DNA of 64,000 nt from Microbacterium sp. 1.5R (GTDB lineage Bacteria; Actinomycetota; Actinomycetes; Actinomycetales; Microbacteriaceae): assembly GCF_001889265.1 (NCBI RefSeq), contig NZ_CP018151.1, forward strand, positions 2,232,001 to 2,296,000, given 5' to 3'. Shown piece by piece: positions 8,082-19,628 of the stretch (its first letter is position 1; each line of letters opens with the position of its first letter). Position numbers and translations under genes: made by a program. A model generated the notes under the pieces. It saw only the letters and a program-made list of their open reading frames with translations, was not told the DNA's origin and ran no database searches.

Positions 8082-9422
8082 TCAGCGCTTCTCGAGCTCT
8101 TCGGCCACGAGGAAGGCGAGCTCGAGCGACTGCATGTGGTTGAGACGCGGGTCGCACAGGCTCTCGTAGCGGGTCGCGAGGGCGGCCTCGTCGATGTGCT
8201 CGGATCCGCCCAGGCACTCGGTGACGTCGTCACCGGTGAGCTCGACGTGGATGCCGCCGGGGAACGTGCCCACGGCCCGGTGCGCCTCGAAGAAGCCGCG
8301 GACCTCGTCGACGACATCATCGAAGCGACGCGTCTTGTACCCCGTGGGCGTCGTGATGCCGTTGCCGTGCATGGGGTCGGTGACCCACAGCGGCTGCGCG
8401 CCCGAGTCGCGGACGGCCTCGAGCAGCGGCGGCAGCGCGTCGCGGATCTTGCCAGCGCCCATGCGCGTGATGAACGTCAGACGGCCCGGCTCGCGGTCAG
8501 GGTCGAGCTTGTCGATCAGCGCGAGCGCCGTCTCGGGTGACGTGGTCGGACCGAGCTTCACGCCGATGGGGTTGCGGATCTTCGAGAAGTAGTCGACGTG
8601 CGCACCGTCGAGCTCGCGCGTGCGCTCCCCGATCCACAGGAAGTGCGCCGAGGTGTTGAACGGCGTGTCCGTACGGGAGTCGATGCGGGTCATCGGGCGC
8701 TCGTAGTCCATCAGCAGGCCCTCGTGCCCGGTGAAGAACTCGACGCGGGTGAGCTCGTCGAAGTCGGCGCCGGCCGCCTCCATGAACTTGATGGCCCGGT
8801 CGATCTCGGCCGCCATGCGCTCGTAGCGCTGGTTCGCCGGGTTCTGCGCGAAGCCCTTGTTCCACGAGTGCACCTCGCGCAGATCGGCGAAGCCACCCTG
8901 CGTGAACGCGCGGATGAGGTTCAGCGTCGACGCGGCCGTGTGGTATCCCTGCAGCAGGCGGCCGGGATCGGCACGGCGGGACGCCTCGGTGAAGTCGTAG
9001 CCGTTCACGATGTCGCCGCGGTAGGCGGGAAGCGTGACATCGCCACGGGTCTCGGTGTCGCTCGACCGCGGCTTGGCGAACTGGCCGGCCATGCGACCCA
9101 TCTTCACCACGGGCATCGATGCGCCGTACGTCAGCACCACGGCCATCTGCAGGACCGTCTTGATCCTGTTGCGGATCTGGTCGGCGGTGGCACCCGCGAA
9201 GGTCTCTGCGCAGTCGCCGCCCTGCAGCAGGAACGCCTTGCCGGACGCTGCTCGCGCAAGACGATCGCGGAGGTTGTCGACCTCGCCGGCGAACACCAGG
9301 GGCGGGAGCGTCGAGATCTGCGTGGAGACCTCGGAGACACGCTCTGCGTCGAGCCACTGAGGCTGCTGTTTGATCGGGAGCGAGCGCCACGCATCAAGCG
9401 CGTCGATGTGGTGCTGGAGCAT
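8082..9422 (-). CDS. aroG: 3-deoxy-7-phosphoheptulonate synthase, class II
   Basis: This 446-residue enzyme condenses phosphoenolpyruvate and erythrose 4-phosphate in the first shikimate step. Class II features are clear: FLLQGGDCAETF (metal-binding Cys), KMGRMAGQFAKPRS, LPAYRGD.VNG, FFTGHEGLLMDYE, SAHFLWIGERTR and WVTDPMHGNG. Its length is close to the M. tuberculosis enzyme, and it keeps the synteny with the PknL-like kinase. It lacks an obvious chorismate mutase domain. The start ATG has no Shine-Dalgarno sequence but has TAGGCT 6 nt upstream, so the mRNA is probably leaderless. Confidence 0.95.
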   Translation of the reverse strand: MLQHHIDALDAWRSLPIKQQPQWLDAERVSEVSTQISTLPPLVFAGEVDNLRDRLARAASGKAFLLQGGDCAETFAGATADQIRNRIKTVLQMAVVLTYGASMPVVKMGRMAGQFAKPRSSDTETRGDVTLPAYRGDIVNGYDFTEASRRADPGRLLQGYHTAASTLNLIRAFTQGGFADLREVHSWNKGFAQNPANQRYERMAAEIDRAIKFMEAAGADFDELTRVEFFTGHEGLLMDYERPMTRIDSRTDTPFNTSAHFLWIGERTRELDGAHVDYFSKIRNPIGVKLGPTTSPETALALIDKLDPDREPGRLTFITRMGAGKIRDALPPLLEAVRDSGAQPLWVTDPMHGNGITTPTGYKTRRFDDVVDEVRGFFEAHRAVGTFPGGIHVELTGDDVTECLGGSEHIDEAALATRYESLCDPRLNHMQSLELAFLVAEELEKR

Positions 9423-9428
9423 GTGTCC

Positions 9429-9434
9429 AGCCTA
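9429..9434 (-). promoter_or_regulatory. Putative -10 element of aroG (leaderless)
   Basis: On the minus strand TAGGCT is followed by GGACAC and the aroG ATG at 9422. Confidence 0.6.
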
Positions 9435-9459
9435 GTGCTCGTGACGAAGCCGGGATGCC

Positions 9460-10158
9460 TCAGGAGCGCTGTGTGACGCGCGCCGGGAGCCGGTCCTTCA
9501 CGGTCGATGCGTACACGTCGTCGTACTGCTGTTCACCCAGTCGCTGGAGGGCGACCATGATCTCGTCAGTGACCGAGCGGAGGATGTAGCGATCGTTCTC
9601 CATGCCCGCGTAGCGGGAGAAGTCCAGGGGCTCGCCGATGACGATCCCGACCCGCACCACGCGCGGCAGGCGCTGCCCGATGGGCATCGCGGTGTCGGTG
9701 TCGACCATGATCACCGGGATCACCGGGACCTTCGCCTCCATCGCCATCCGGGCGATCCCGGTGCGGCCACGGTAGAGCCGGCCGTCGGGGCTCCGCGTGC
9801 CCTCCGGATAGATGCCGAGCAGGTCGCCGCGTCCGAGTACCTGCAGGCCGGTGTTGAGAGAGGCTTCGGACGCCTTGCCGCCGGAGCGGTCGATCGGGAT
9901 CTGCCCCGTCGCCTTCATGAAGAACTTGGTGGCCCAGCCCTTGATCCCGCGCCCGGTGAAGTAGTCACTCTTGGCGAGGAACGACATCGGTCGGTCGATC
10001 ATCAGCGGCAGGAAGATGGAATCGGCGAAGGAGAGGTGGTTGCTGGCGAGGATCGCCGCGCCGTTCGCCGGGATGTTCGCGCGCCCGACCACCCATGGTC
10101 GGAATATCGCTTTGACCACGGGACCGATCGCCACGTACTTCATCAGCCAGTAGAACAT
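9460..10158 (-). CDS. 1-acyl-sn-glycerol-3-phosphate acyltransferase family protein (PlsC-like)
   Basis: This 232-residue membrane-associated enzyme probably transfers an acyl chain to lysophosphatidic acid in phospholipid synthesis. The acyltransferase motifs are present: NHLSFAD (residues 40-46, catalytic His41 and Asp46), then IPIDRSG, and YPEGTRSPDG at about 112-121, and VPVIPV in block IV. The N-terminus is hydrophobic (MFYWLMKYVAIGPVV). I chose ATG 10158. The longer frame to 10236 adds 26 polar residues, and TAGACT lies 8 nt upstream of 10158. An Rv2182c homologue occupies the same position next to DAHP synthase in mycobacteria. Headgroup specificity cannot be read from the sequence. 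Confidence 0.87.
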   Translation of the reverse strand: MFYWLMKYVAIGPVVKAIFRPWVVGRANIPANGAAILASNHLSFADSIFLPLMIDRPMSFLAKSDYFTGRGIKGWATKFFMKATGQIPIDRSGGKASEASLNTGLQVLGRGDLLGIYPEGTRSPDGRLYRGRTGIARMAMEAKVPVIPVIMVDTDTAMPIGQRLPRVVRVGIVIGEPLDFSRYAGMENDRYILRSVTDEIMVALQRLGEQQYDDVYASTVKDRLPARVTQRS

Positions 10159-10309
10159 CGAGGTGAAGTCTAGCGTCGTGCTCGGCATCCGCCACAGCCG
10201 CGGTCTCGCGAGACCCGATCGGCGACTGAGTGTCACCTGATATGCGACCGAGTGTCATGCTCTAGACTCGTGTGCAACCCAGTGCCCGACCGGTACCGAA
10301 GGAGCTGCC

Positions 10310-12142
10310 GTGGTCCAGTTTGAAGTCCCCGCCGTCGTCCCCGCCGACCCAGACGCGAACATCGCCGACCTGCTGGCGAAGCGCGTCCAAGCGACTCCCG
10401 ATCGCCCCCTCTTCGCAGTGCCCGATGGCGACGGATGGCGCGACATCACCGCAGCCGACTTCGAGACTGCGGTCATCGCGCTGGCCAAGGGCTTCGTCGC
10501 CGCGGGCATCCAGCCGGGTGAGAAGGTGGGCTTCCTCGCACGCACGACCTACGAGTGGACTCTCGTCGACTTCGCGCTGTTCTACGCCGGCGCCGTGATG
10601 GTCCCGATCTACGAGACCAGCTCTCCGTCGCAGATCCAGTGGATCCTCGAGGATTCCGGTGCCATCGCCCTCGTGGTCGAGTCACCGGAGCACTTCGCTC
10701 GGCTCGATGAGGTGCGCGGCGACCTCCCGCTGCTCCGCGAGGTGTGGCAGCTGCACCTCGGAGCGATCGATTCGCTGACCGCCCAGGGCGCATCCGTCAC
10801 CGATGCCGAGATCGAGCGTCTCCGCAACATCGCCGTCGGTTCTGACATCGCCACCCTCATCTACACCTCGGGGTCGACCGGCCGCCCCAAGGGCTGCGTC
10901 CTCACACACAGCAACTTCGTCGAGCTGTGCCGCAATTCCGCGACGGCACTCGACGCAGTGGTTCAGACACCGGGTTCCTCCACGCTGCTCTTCATCACGA
11001 CAGCGCACGTGTTCGCGCGCTTCATCTCGATCCTCAACATCCACGCCGGCGTGCGCACCGGACACCAGCCCGACACTCGACAGCTGCTGCCGGCGCTCGG
11101 GTCGTTCAAGCCGACCTACCTTCTCGCCGTGCCGCGCGTCTTCGAGAAGGTCTACAACTCCGCCGAGCAGAAGGCCGAGGCCGGTGGGAAGGGGAAGATC
11201 TTCCGCGCCGCCGCGGACGTCGCCATCCAGCACTCGAAGCTCGTCGAGGAGGGCAAGAGCATCCCGATCGGGACGAAGCTCAAGTTCGCACTCTTCAACA
11301 AGCTCGTCTACAGCAAGCTGCGTGAAGCCATGGGCGGCAGAGTCGTCTACGCGGTGTCGGGCTCCGCTCCCCTCGGTTCGCGTCTGGGCCACTTCTTCCA
11401 CAGCCTCGGCGTCGTGATCCTCGAGGGATACGGTCTCACCGAGACGACTGCTCCGGCGACCGTGAACCTGGCCGACAAGTCGAAGATCGGCACCGTCGGC
11501 CCCGCGCTCCCCGGTGTGGGTGTGCGACTCGCGGACGACGGTGAGATCCAGGTCCGCGGCATCAACGTCTTCAAGGAGTACTGGAACAACCCCGAGGCGA
11601 CCGCAGAGGCGTTCAGCGACGGCGGCTGGTTCCACACGGGCGACATCGGCAGCTTCGACTCCGAGGGCTTCCTGACCATCACCGGTCGCAAGAAGGAGAT
11701 CATCGTCACGGCCGGCGGAAAGAACGTCGCGCCGGCCGCGCTGGAAGACCCGATCCGCGCGAATCCGATCATCGGACAGGTCGTCGTCGTCGGCGACCAG
11801 CGTCCGTTCATCTCCGCGCTCATCACGCTGGATCCTGAGATGCTCCCGACTTGGCTCGGCAACGCCGGCCTCCCGAAGGAGATGTCGCTCGCCGAGGCCG
11901 CCACGAACGATGCCGTCCGTGCCGAGATCCAGAAGGCGGTCGATGCCGCCAACGCGCGCGTGTCGCGCGCGGAGTCCATCCGCAAGTTCACCGTTCTCGA
12001 CAGCGAATGGACCGAGGCCTCCGGTCACCTCACTCCGAAGCTGTCGATCAAGCGCAACGTGATCATGAGCGACTTCGCCGACGAGATCGCTGCCATCTAC
12101 GACGAACCCGTCTCGACGACCAACGTCGCGATCGGCGGCTGA
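10310..12142 (+). CDS. Long-chain acyl-CoA synthetase (FadD15-like AMP-dependent ligase)
   Basis: This 610-residue adenylate-forming enzyme activates fatty acids to acyl-CoA. The AMP-binding signature TLIYTSGSTGRPKGCVLTH is at about residue 181, with GYGLTET at about 375, GWFHTGDIG at about 441 and the hinge GRKKEIIVTAGGKN at about 461. The gene starts at GTG 10310, seven nt after AAGGAG, and a TAGACT hexamer at 10263 may be its -10, giving a normal leader. It is divergent from the acyltransferase gene, so the two lipid genes share a 151-nt promoter region. Gene order matches fadD15 (Rv2187). Confidence 0.93.
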   Translation: MVQFEVPAVVPADPDANIADLLAKRVQATPDRPLFAVPDGDGWRDITAADFETAVIALAKGFVAAGIQPGEKVGFLARTTYEWTLVDFALFYAGAVMVPIYETSSPSQIQWILEDSGAIALVVESPEHFARLDEVRGDLPLLREVWQLHLGAIDSLTAQGASVTDAEIERLRNIAVGSDIATLIYTSGSTGRPKGCVLTHSNFVELCRNSATALDAVVQTPGSSTLLFITTAHVFARFISILNIHAGVRTGHQPDTRQLLPALGSFKPTYLLAVPRVFEKVYNSAEQKAEAGGKGKIFRAAADVAIQHSKLVEEGKSIPIGTKLKFALFNKLVYSKLREAMGGRVVYAVSGSAPLGSRLGHFFHSLGVVILEGYGLTETTAPATVNLADKSKIGTVGPALPGVGVRLADDGEIQVRGINVFKEYWNNPEATAEAFSDGGWFHTGDIGSFDSEGFLTITGRKKEIIVTAGGKNVAPAALEDPIRANPIIGQVVVVGDQRPFISALITLDPEMLPTWLGNAGLPKEMSLAEAATNDAVRAEIQKAVDAANARVSRAESIRKFTVLDSEWTEASGHLTPKLSIKRNVIMSDFADEIAAIYDEPVSTTNVAIGG

Positions 12143-12158
12143 GGCTCGCGAGACAGCA

Positions 12159-12186
12159 GAAAGGCCCCGCTCCGGCGGGGCCTTTC
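12159..12186. terminator. Bidirectional terminator between acyl-CoA synthetase and def
   Basis: A 12-bp perfect stem GAAAGGCCCCGC with a TCCG loop separates the two convergent genes. Confidence 0.88.
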
Positions 12187-12200
12187 TCAGTGTCCGGGGA

Positions 12201-12691
12201 TCAGAACCAGGCGCTCTCTCTGACCTCGCGCATCGCACGCTTGCGGGTCTCGGCATCCAGCCTCGTGAGGTAGAGCTTCCCATCGAGGTGATCGGTCTCG
12301 TGCTGGAGCGCCTGCGCCAGCAGACCGCTTCCTTCGAGCACCACCGGCTCGCCGTCGAGGTCGATGCCCTCGACGCGGGCCCACGGGTGTCGCAGGGCGT
12401 CGTGCCACAGGCCGGGAACCGACAGGCAGCCCTCCCCCGTGGGCACCGGCTCACCCCGGACCTCGGTCAGGACGGGATTGAGCACGTAACCGATGTCACC
12501 GTCGATGTTGTAACTGAAGGCGCGGAGCGCGACGCCGATCTGCGGAGCCGCGACACCGGCACGGCCAGGCAGCTCGACGGTGTCGATCAGATCGGCGACG
12601 AGCGCGCGCACCCCCTCGTCGATACGGTCGATCGGTGCGCAGACGGTGCGAAGCACGGGGTCTCCGAAGACCCGGATCTCACGGACCGCCA

Positions 12692-12692
<1 letters not shown>
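12201..12692 (-). CDS. def: Peptide deformylase
   Basis: This 163-residue metalloenzyme removes the formyl group from new proteins. All three motifs are intact: GVAAPQIG at 46-53, EGCLSVPG at 87-94 (metal ligand Cys89) and QHETDHLDG at 130-138 (ligands His131 and His135, catalytic Glu132). Actinobacteria often carry more than one deformylase. The ATG overlaps the stop of the upstream ParA-like gene as ATGA, so translation is likely coupled to it. No fmt gene is adjacent, so this may be an accessory copy. Confidence 0.95.
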
Positions 12693-14608
<1,916 letters not shown>

Positions 14609-14622
14609 TGTGTCACTCCAAG

Positions 14623-14673
14623 CTTGTGCGGGCCTCGGGTGCGTTGCGTCGAACGCGGCCTCGCCCGCACAAG
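14623..14673 (-). terminator. Hairpin after pyruvate carboxylase
   Basis: CTTGTGCGGGC (14623-14633) pairs with GCCCGCACAAG (14663-14673), enclosing a smaller hairpin GCGTT/AACGC. It starts 2 nt after the pyc stop on the minus strand and lies before the GTG of the ParA-like gene, so it may terminate or attenuate readthrough. Confidence 0.6.
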
Positions 14674-14674
14674 A

Positions 14675-17600
14675 TTAGTGCGCCGGGCGGATCACGACCA
14701 AAAGATCGCCGGCCTCGACCTGTTGCGTCGCACCGATCGCGAGGCGCTCGACCACACCGTCGACGGGGGCCGTGATGGCGGCCTCCATCTTCATCGCCTC
14801 GATGGATGCGACCGGTTCACCGGCGCGCACCGAGTCACCGACTTCCGATTTGAGCGTCACGACGCCCGAGAACGGTGCGGCCACCTGACCGGGCACCGAG
14901 GTGTCGGCCTTCTCGATCTCGTGCACGTCCACTGCCACCGATCTGTCGCGCACGAACACCGGTCGCAGCTGACCGTTGAGCGTCGTCATGACGGTGCGCA
15001 TGCCCTTGTCGTCCGCATCGCCGATGGCTTCGAGCCCCACGTACAGCTGGACGCCGCGATCGATCTCGACGACGTGCTCCTGCCCCTGGACGAGACCGTA
15101 GAGGTAGTCGGCCGTGTCGAGCACCGAGAGATCGCCGAACACGTCGCGTCGCTCGGTGAACTCGCGCATCGGCGCGGGGAACAGCAGCGTGTTCAGTCTC
15201 GCCCGACGGGTCGCACCGTCACCTGCGAGGGCCGCCTCATCGTCGGCCGAGATCTCCGTCATGCCTGTGCGCACCGACCGTCCCGCCAGAACCTTGGTGC
15301 GGAAGGGCTCGGGCCATCCGCCCGGGAGGTCGCCGAGTTCACCCGCCATGAACCCGACGACGGAGTCGGGCACGTCGTACTTCTCGGGGTTCGCCTCGAA
15401 ATCGGCGGGGTCCGCCTTCACCGCTGCCAGGTGCAGCGCGAGATCGCCGACCACCTTCGACGAGGGGGTCACCTTGGGAACCCGGCCGAGGATCCGATCG
15501 GCGGCGGCGTACATGTCCTCGATCAGCTCGAAGTCCTCTGCGAGGCCGAGCGCCTTCGCCTGCTGACGCAGGTTCGACAGCTGACCGCCCGGGATCTCGT
15601 GGTGGTAGACCCGGCCTGTGGGGCCCGGAAGTCCGGATTCGAACGGCGCGTACATCCGGCGGACCGCCTCCCAGTACGGCTCGAGGTTCGAGACGCTGTC
15701 GAGAGAGATGCCGCTGTCCCGATCCGTGTGCGCGAGCGCGGCGACGAGAGAAGAGAGCGAGGGCTGGCTGGTCGTGCCGGAAAGCGGAGCGGATGCCGCG
15801 TCGACCGCATCCACACCCGCCGCGCTGGCGGCGAGCAGGGTGGCGAGCTGTCCGCCGGGGGTGTCGTGCGTGTGCAGATGCACGGGCAGATCGAAGCGCT
15901 CGCGCAGCGCGGTGACGAGTTTCGCCGCCGCCGCAGGACGCAGAAGGCCCGCCATGTCCTTGATCGCCAGGATGTGCGCGCCGGCCCCGACGATCTGCTC
16001 GGCGAGATTCAGGTAGTAGTCGAGGGTGTACAGGTCCTCGGCCGGGTTCAGCAGGTCGCCGGTGTAGCAGAGCGCCACCTCGGCTATGGCCGTACCCGTG
16101 TTCCGCACCGCGTCGATCGCTGGGCGCATCTGCTCGATGTCGTTGAGGGCATCGAAGATCCGGAAGATGTCGACGCCGCTCGCCGCCGCCTCCTTCACGA
16201 ACGCTTCGGTGACCGCCGTCGGGTAGGGCGTGTAGCCCACGGTGTTGCGTCCCCGGAGAAGCATCTGGATCGCGACGTTCGGAAGGGCGGCCCGCAGCTT
16301 GTCGAGACGCTCCCAGGGGTCTTCGCCCAGGAAGCGCAGAGCGACGTCGTAGGTGGCACCTCCCCAGGCCTCGACCGAGAACAGCTCCGGCGTCAGCCTG
16401 GCGATGTGCGGTGCGACCGCGACGAGATCCCTCGTGCGCACCCGGGTGGCCAGGAGCGACTGGTGCGCATCACGGAAGGTCGTGTCCGTGATGGCGAGGG
16501 CACTCTGCGCGCGGAGGCTCTTCGCGAAGCCCTCCGGTCCCAACTCGAGCAGGCGCTGCCGTGAACCGGATGCCGGGGTGGCGGACAGGTCTACGGCCGG
16601 AAGCTTGGCCCGCGGATCCAACGAGCCGGGGTGGATGCCGTGGGGCTTGTTGACCGTCACGTCCACCAGCCAGTTCAGGATCCGGGTACCGCGATCCTTC
16701 GACTCGCGTCCGCGCAGCAGGTCGGGACGCTCGTCGATGAAGGACGTGCTCACGTCGCCGGCGATGAACGCGTCATCCTCGAGCAGCGCCTGCAGGAACG
16801 GGATGTTCGTCGAGACGCCGCGGATGCGGAACTCCGCCAGCGCGCGCCGCGCGCGCGCCACCGCAGCAGGGTAGTCGCGACCACGGCAGGTCAGCTTCGC
16901 GAGCATCGAGTCGAAGTGCGGGCTGATCTGCGCGCCCTGATGGACGGTGCCGCCGTCGAGCCGGATCCCTGCGCCACCCGGTGAGCGGTATGTGGTGATC
17001 TTGCCGGTGTCCGGACGGAACCCCTGAGTGGGATCCTCCGTCGTGATGCGGCACTGCAGCGCAGCTCCCCGCACATGGAGATCCTTCTGCTCGAGGCCGA
17101 GCTCCGCGAGCGTCTGTCCGGCCGCGATGCGCATCTGGCTCTGCACGAGATCGACGTCGGTCACCTCCTCGGTGACCGTGTGCTCGACCTGGATGCGCGG
17201 ATTCATCTCGATGAAGACAACCTCGCCGGTGCGCTCCCCCGCCGTCTCGAGCAGGAACTCGACCGTTCCCGCGTTCTCGTATCCGATGGAACGGGCGAAC
17301 GCGACGGCGTAGCCGTGCAGCGCGGTGCGGATGCCGTCGTCGAGGTTCGGCGCCGGGGCGATCTCCACCACCTTCTGGTGACGGCGCTGCACGGAGCAGT
17401 CCCGCTCGAAGAGGTGCACGGTCTCGCCCGTCTTGTCGGCGAGGATCTGCACTTCGATGTGCCGAGGACGAAGGACCGCCTGCTCGAGGAACATCCTCGG
17501 ATCGCCGAACGCGCTGGCGGCCTCGCGCATGGCCTCTGCGAGTGCCGGAGCGAGCTCACCAGCGGACTCGACGCGTCGCATGCCGCGTCCGCCACCGCCG

Positions 17601-18082
17601 GCGACGGCCTTCGCGAACAGCGGGAAGCCGATCTCGGCGGCCTGGGCGACGAGTGCATCGATGTCATCGGACGCCTCCGTCGAACGGAGCACCGGAACGC
17701 CGGCCTCGATGGCATGACGCTTGGCCTCGACCTTGTTGCCAGCCATCTCGAGGACCTTCGCAGGGGGCCCGATGAAGACGATGCCGTTGGCGGCGGCCTT
17801 CTCGGCCAGCTCCGGGTTCTCCGAGAGGAAGCCGTATCCGGGGTAGATCGCATCTGCTCCGGCATCCTTCGCGACGCGGATGATCTCATCGACGTCGAGA
17901 TAGGCGCGCACCGGATGACCGCGTTCGCCGATCTCGTAGGCCTCGTCGGCCTTGAGCCGATGGACCGAACCACGGTCCTCGTGCGGGAACACCGCCACAG
18001 TCCTGGCCCCGACTTCGAAAGCCGCACGGAAGGCACGGATCGCGATCTCGCCGCGGTTCGCCACAAGGATCTTCTGGAACAT
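14675..18082 (-). CDS. pyc: Pyruvate carboxylase
   Basis: This 1135-residue multidomain enzyme carboxylates pyruvate to oxaloacetate to refill the TCA cycle. Order: biotin carboxylase (residues 1-450; MFQKILVANRGEIAIRAFRA, GGGGRGMR ATP loop, EMNPRIQVEHTVTEE), carboxyltransferase (about 535-830; ITDTTFRDAHQSLLATRVRT, HTHDTPGG metal ligands), tetramerisation region and C-terminal biotinyl domain with EAMKMEA (biotinylated Lys about 1098). Length equals known bacterial Pyc. ATG 18082 follows AGAGG; an open extension to 18349 overlaps the divergent parA and is rejected. The gene is divergent from parA across about 95 nt. Confidence 0.97.
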   Translation of the reverse strand: MFQKILVANRGEIAIRAFRAAFEVGARTVAVFPHEDRGSVHRLKADEAYEIGERGHPVRAYLDVDEIIRVAKDAGADAIYPGYGFLSENPELAEKAAANGIVFIGPPAKVLEMAGNKVEAKRHAIEAGVPVLRSTEASDDIDALVAQAAEIGFPLFAKAVAGGGGRGMRRVESAGELAPALAEAMREAASAFGDPRMFLEQAVLRPRHIEVQILADKTGETVHLFERDCSVQRRHQKVVEIAPAPNLDDGIRTALHGYAVAFARSIGYENAGTVEFLLETAGERTGEVVFIEMNPRIQVEHTVTEEVTDVDLVQSQMRIAAGQTLAELGLEQKDLHVRGAALQCRITTEDPTQGFRPDTGKITTYRSPGGAGIRLDGGTVHQGAQISPHFDSMLAKLTCRGRDYPAAVARARRALAEFRIRGVSTNIPFLQALLEDDAFIAGDVSTSFIDERPDLLRGRESKDRGTRILNWLVDVTVNKPHGIHPGSLDPRAKLPAVDLSATPASGSRQRLLELGPEGFAKSLRAQSALAITDTTFRDAHQSLLATRVRTRDLVAVAPHIARLTPELFSVEAWGGATYDVALRFLGEDPWERLDKLRAALPNVAIQMLLRGRNTVGYTPYPTAVTEAFVKEAAASGVDIFRIFDALNDIEQMRPAIDAVRNTGTAIAEVALCYTGDLLNPAEDLYTLDYYLNLAEQIVGAGAHILAIKDMAGLLRPAAAAKLVTALRERFDLPVHLHTHDTPGGQLATLLAASAAGVDAVDAASAPLSGTTSQPSLSSLVAALAHTDRDSGISLDSVSNLEPYWEAVRRMYAPFESGLPGPTGRVYHHEIPGGQLSNLRQQAKALGLAEDFELIEDMYAAADRILGRVPKVTPSSKVVGDLALHLAAVKADPADFEANPEKYDVPDSVVGFMAGELGDLPGGWPEPFRTKVLAGRSVRTGMTEISADDEAALAGDGATRRARLNTLLFPAPMREFTERRDVFGDLSVLDTADYLYGLVQGQEHVVEIDRGVQLYVGLEAIGDADDKGMRTVMTTLNGQLRPVFVRDRSVAVDVHEIEKADTSVPGQVAAPFSGVVTLKSEVGDSVRAGEPVASIEAMKMEAAITAPVDGVVERLAIGATQQVEAGDLLVVIRPAH

Positions 18083-18163
18083 GCACACCTCTGGGAGCTC
18101 GATACGCATCGGGATACGGCGCGCATGGGGCGGGGCTGAGTGTGCACCCAGCCTAGGGGAAGG

Positions 18164-18169
18164 TAACGT
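18164..18169 (+). promoter_or_regulatory. Putative -10 element of parA (leaderless)
   Basis: TAACGT ends 7 nt before GTG 18177, which supports that start over the GTG codons at 18168 and 18171. Confidence 0.5.
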
Positions 18170-18176
18170 GGTGTTC

Positions 18177-18989
18177 GTGCACGTACTCAGCGTCAGCTCT
18201 CTCAAGGGAGGCGTCGGCAAGACGACCGTGACACTCGGCCTGGCCTCAGCAGCCTTCGCCCGTGGTGTCCGAACGCTCGTCGTCGACCTCGACCCACAGT
18301 CCGATGTGTCCACCGGGATGGACATCCAGGTGGCAGGTCGGCTCAACATCGCCGATGTCCTGGCGAACCCGAAGGAGAAGGTCGTCCGTCAGGCGATCAC
18401 CTCGAGCGGCTGGGCAAAGGTGCACCCCGGGACCATCGACGTGCTGATCGGCAGTCCGTCCGCGATCAACTTCGACGGCCCGCACCCGAGCGTGCGCGAC
18501 GTCTGGAAGCTCGAAGAGGCGCTCGCTGCCGTCGAGGCCGATTACGACCTCGTCCTCATCGACTGCGCCCCGTCGCTGAACGCCCTCACCCGCACCGCGT
18601 GGGCAGCGAGCGACCGGGTGATGGTCGTCACAGAGCCCGGGCTCTTCTCCGTGGCTGCGGCCGACCGCGCGCTGCGCGCGATCGAAGAGATCCGTCGCGG
18701 CCTCTCCCCCCGACTCCAGCCTCTCGGCATCGTCGTGAACCGGGTGCGCCCCCAGTCGATCGAGCACCAGTTCCGCATCAAGGAGCTGCGCGACATGTTC
18801 GGTCCGCTCGTGCTCTCCCCCCAGCTTCCCGAGCGCACCTCGTTGCAGCAGGCTCAGGGCGCAGCCAAGCCGCTCCACATCTGGCCGGGCGACTCGGCCC
18901 AGGAGCTCGCTTCCGACTTCGATCAGCTGCTCGACCGGATCATCCGCACCGGCCGGATCCAGGTCGCCGACTCGGGCGTGCAGGCCTGA
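18177..18989 (+). CDS. ParA-family ATPase
   Basis: This 270-residue protein has a ParA ATPase core starting almost at residue 1: [16 protein letters not shown] (deviant Walker A, Lys10 and Lys15), VVDLDPQSDVSTGMD (switch I) and YDLVLIDCAPSLNALT (Walker B). ParA proteins form ATP-dependent gradients that position DNA or protein cargo. No parB is next to it, so this is an orphan ParA whose cargo is unknown. GTG 18168 and 18171 are alternative starts with a GGGGAAGG site; GTG 18177 fits a leaderless transcript. It is one of three ParA-like ATPases in this window. Confidence 0.85.
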   Translation: MHVLSVSSLKGGVGKTTVTLGLASAAFARGVRTLVVDLDPQSDVSTGMDIQVAGRLNIADVLANPKEKVVRQAITSSGWAKVHPGTIDVLIGSPSAINFDGPHPSVRDVWKLEEALAAVEADYDLVLIDCAPSLNALTRTAWAASDRVMVVTEPGLFSVAAADRALRAIEEIRRGLSPRLQPLGIVVNRVRPQSIEHQFRIKELRDMFGPLVLSPQLPERTSLQQAQGAAKPLHIWPGDSAQELASDFDQLLDRIIRTGRIQVADSGVQA

Positions 18990-19006
18990 CTCACCCCGGA
19001 CAGCAG

Positions 19007-19036
19007 AACGGCCATCCTCTCGCGAGGGTGGCCGTT
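19007..19036. terminator. Bidirectional terminator between parA and merR
   Basis: AACGGCCATCCTC pairs with GAGGGTGGCCGTT (one G-T wobble) around a TCGC loop, followed by TTCTTCG on the plus strand. It lies between convergent genes. Confidence 0.85.
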
Positions 19037-19082
19037 TCTTCGTGTCGCGCGACTCTGCTCGCGGGACTTCGGTGGCGAATGC

Positions 19083-19628
19083 TCAGGCGGAACGCTTCGA
19101 GCGCCGTGCCGACAGCTCGTCGACCGGGTCGGGCACTGTCGCATCGAACTCGACGAGCGTCGACTCGACCTCGCGGAGGACCTTGCCTACAGCGATGCCG
19201 AACACTCCCTGACCGCGACTGACCAGGTCGATGACCTCGTCGTTCGAGGTGCACAGGTAGACGGAGGCTCCGTCGCTCATCAGCGTCGTTCCTGCGAGAT
19301 CGCGGATGCCGGCGCGGCGGAGTTCATCGACCGCCGTGCGGATCTGCTGCAGCGAGATGCCGGTGTCGAGAAGGCTCTTCACGAGCTTGAGCACGAGGAT
19401 GTCGCGGAAGCCGTAGAGACGCTGCGACCCGGAACCGCTGGCGCCGCGCACCGTGGGCTCCACCAGCTCGGTGCGAGCCCAGTAGTCCAGCTGCCGGTAG
19501 GTGATGCCGGCCGCCCGCGCCGCTACCGCACCGCGGTAGCCGACCTCGTCGTCCATCGCCGGCAGACCGTCGGTGAAGAGGAGTTCCGGCACGAACCGCG
19601 GGTCGCCTGCACGCTCATCCGCATTCAT
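19083..19628 (-). CDS. MerR-family regulator (Rv1830-like)
   Basis: This 181-residue protein has a MerR winged-helix domain at about residues 28-105 (GYRGAVAARAAGITYRQLDYWARTELVEPT..RLYGFRDILVLKLVKSLLDTGISLQQI). The C-terminal region (STNDEVIDL..GQGVFGIAVGKVLREVESTL) lacks Cys metal ligands, so it is not a metal sensor. It lies in the cluster garA-ftsR-merR, which matches mycobacterial Rv1827-Rv1830 without the intervening Rv1829 nuclease gene. ATG 19628 has a GGGAGG ribosome site and its own 99-nt upstream gap. The effector is unknown. Confidence 0.85.
   Translation of the reverse strand: MNADERAGDPRFVPELLFTDGLPAMDDEVGYRGAVAARAAGITYRQLDYWARTELVEPTVRGASGSGSQRLYGFRDILVLKLVKSLLDTGISLQQIRTAVDELRRAGIRDLAGTTLMSDGASVYLCTSNDEVIDLVSRGQGVFGIAVGKVLREVESTLVEFDATVPDPVDELSARRSKRSA

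Noticed and set aside
18083..18349. N-terminal extension of pyruvate carboxylase
   Set aside because: It would overlap the divergent parA gene, has noise composition, and a ribosome site supports ATG 18082.
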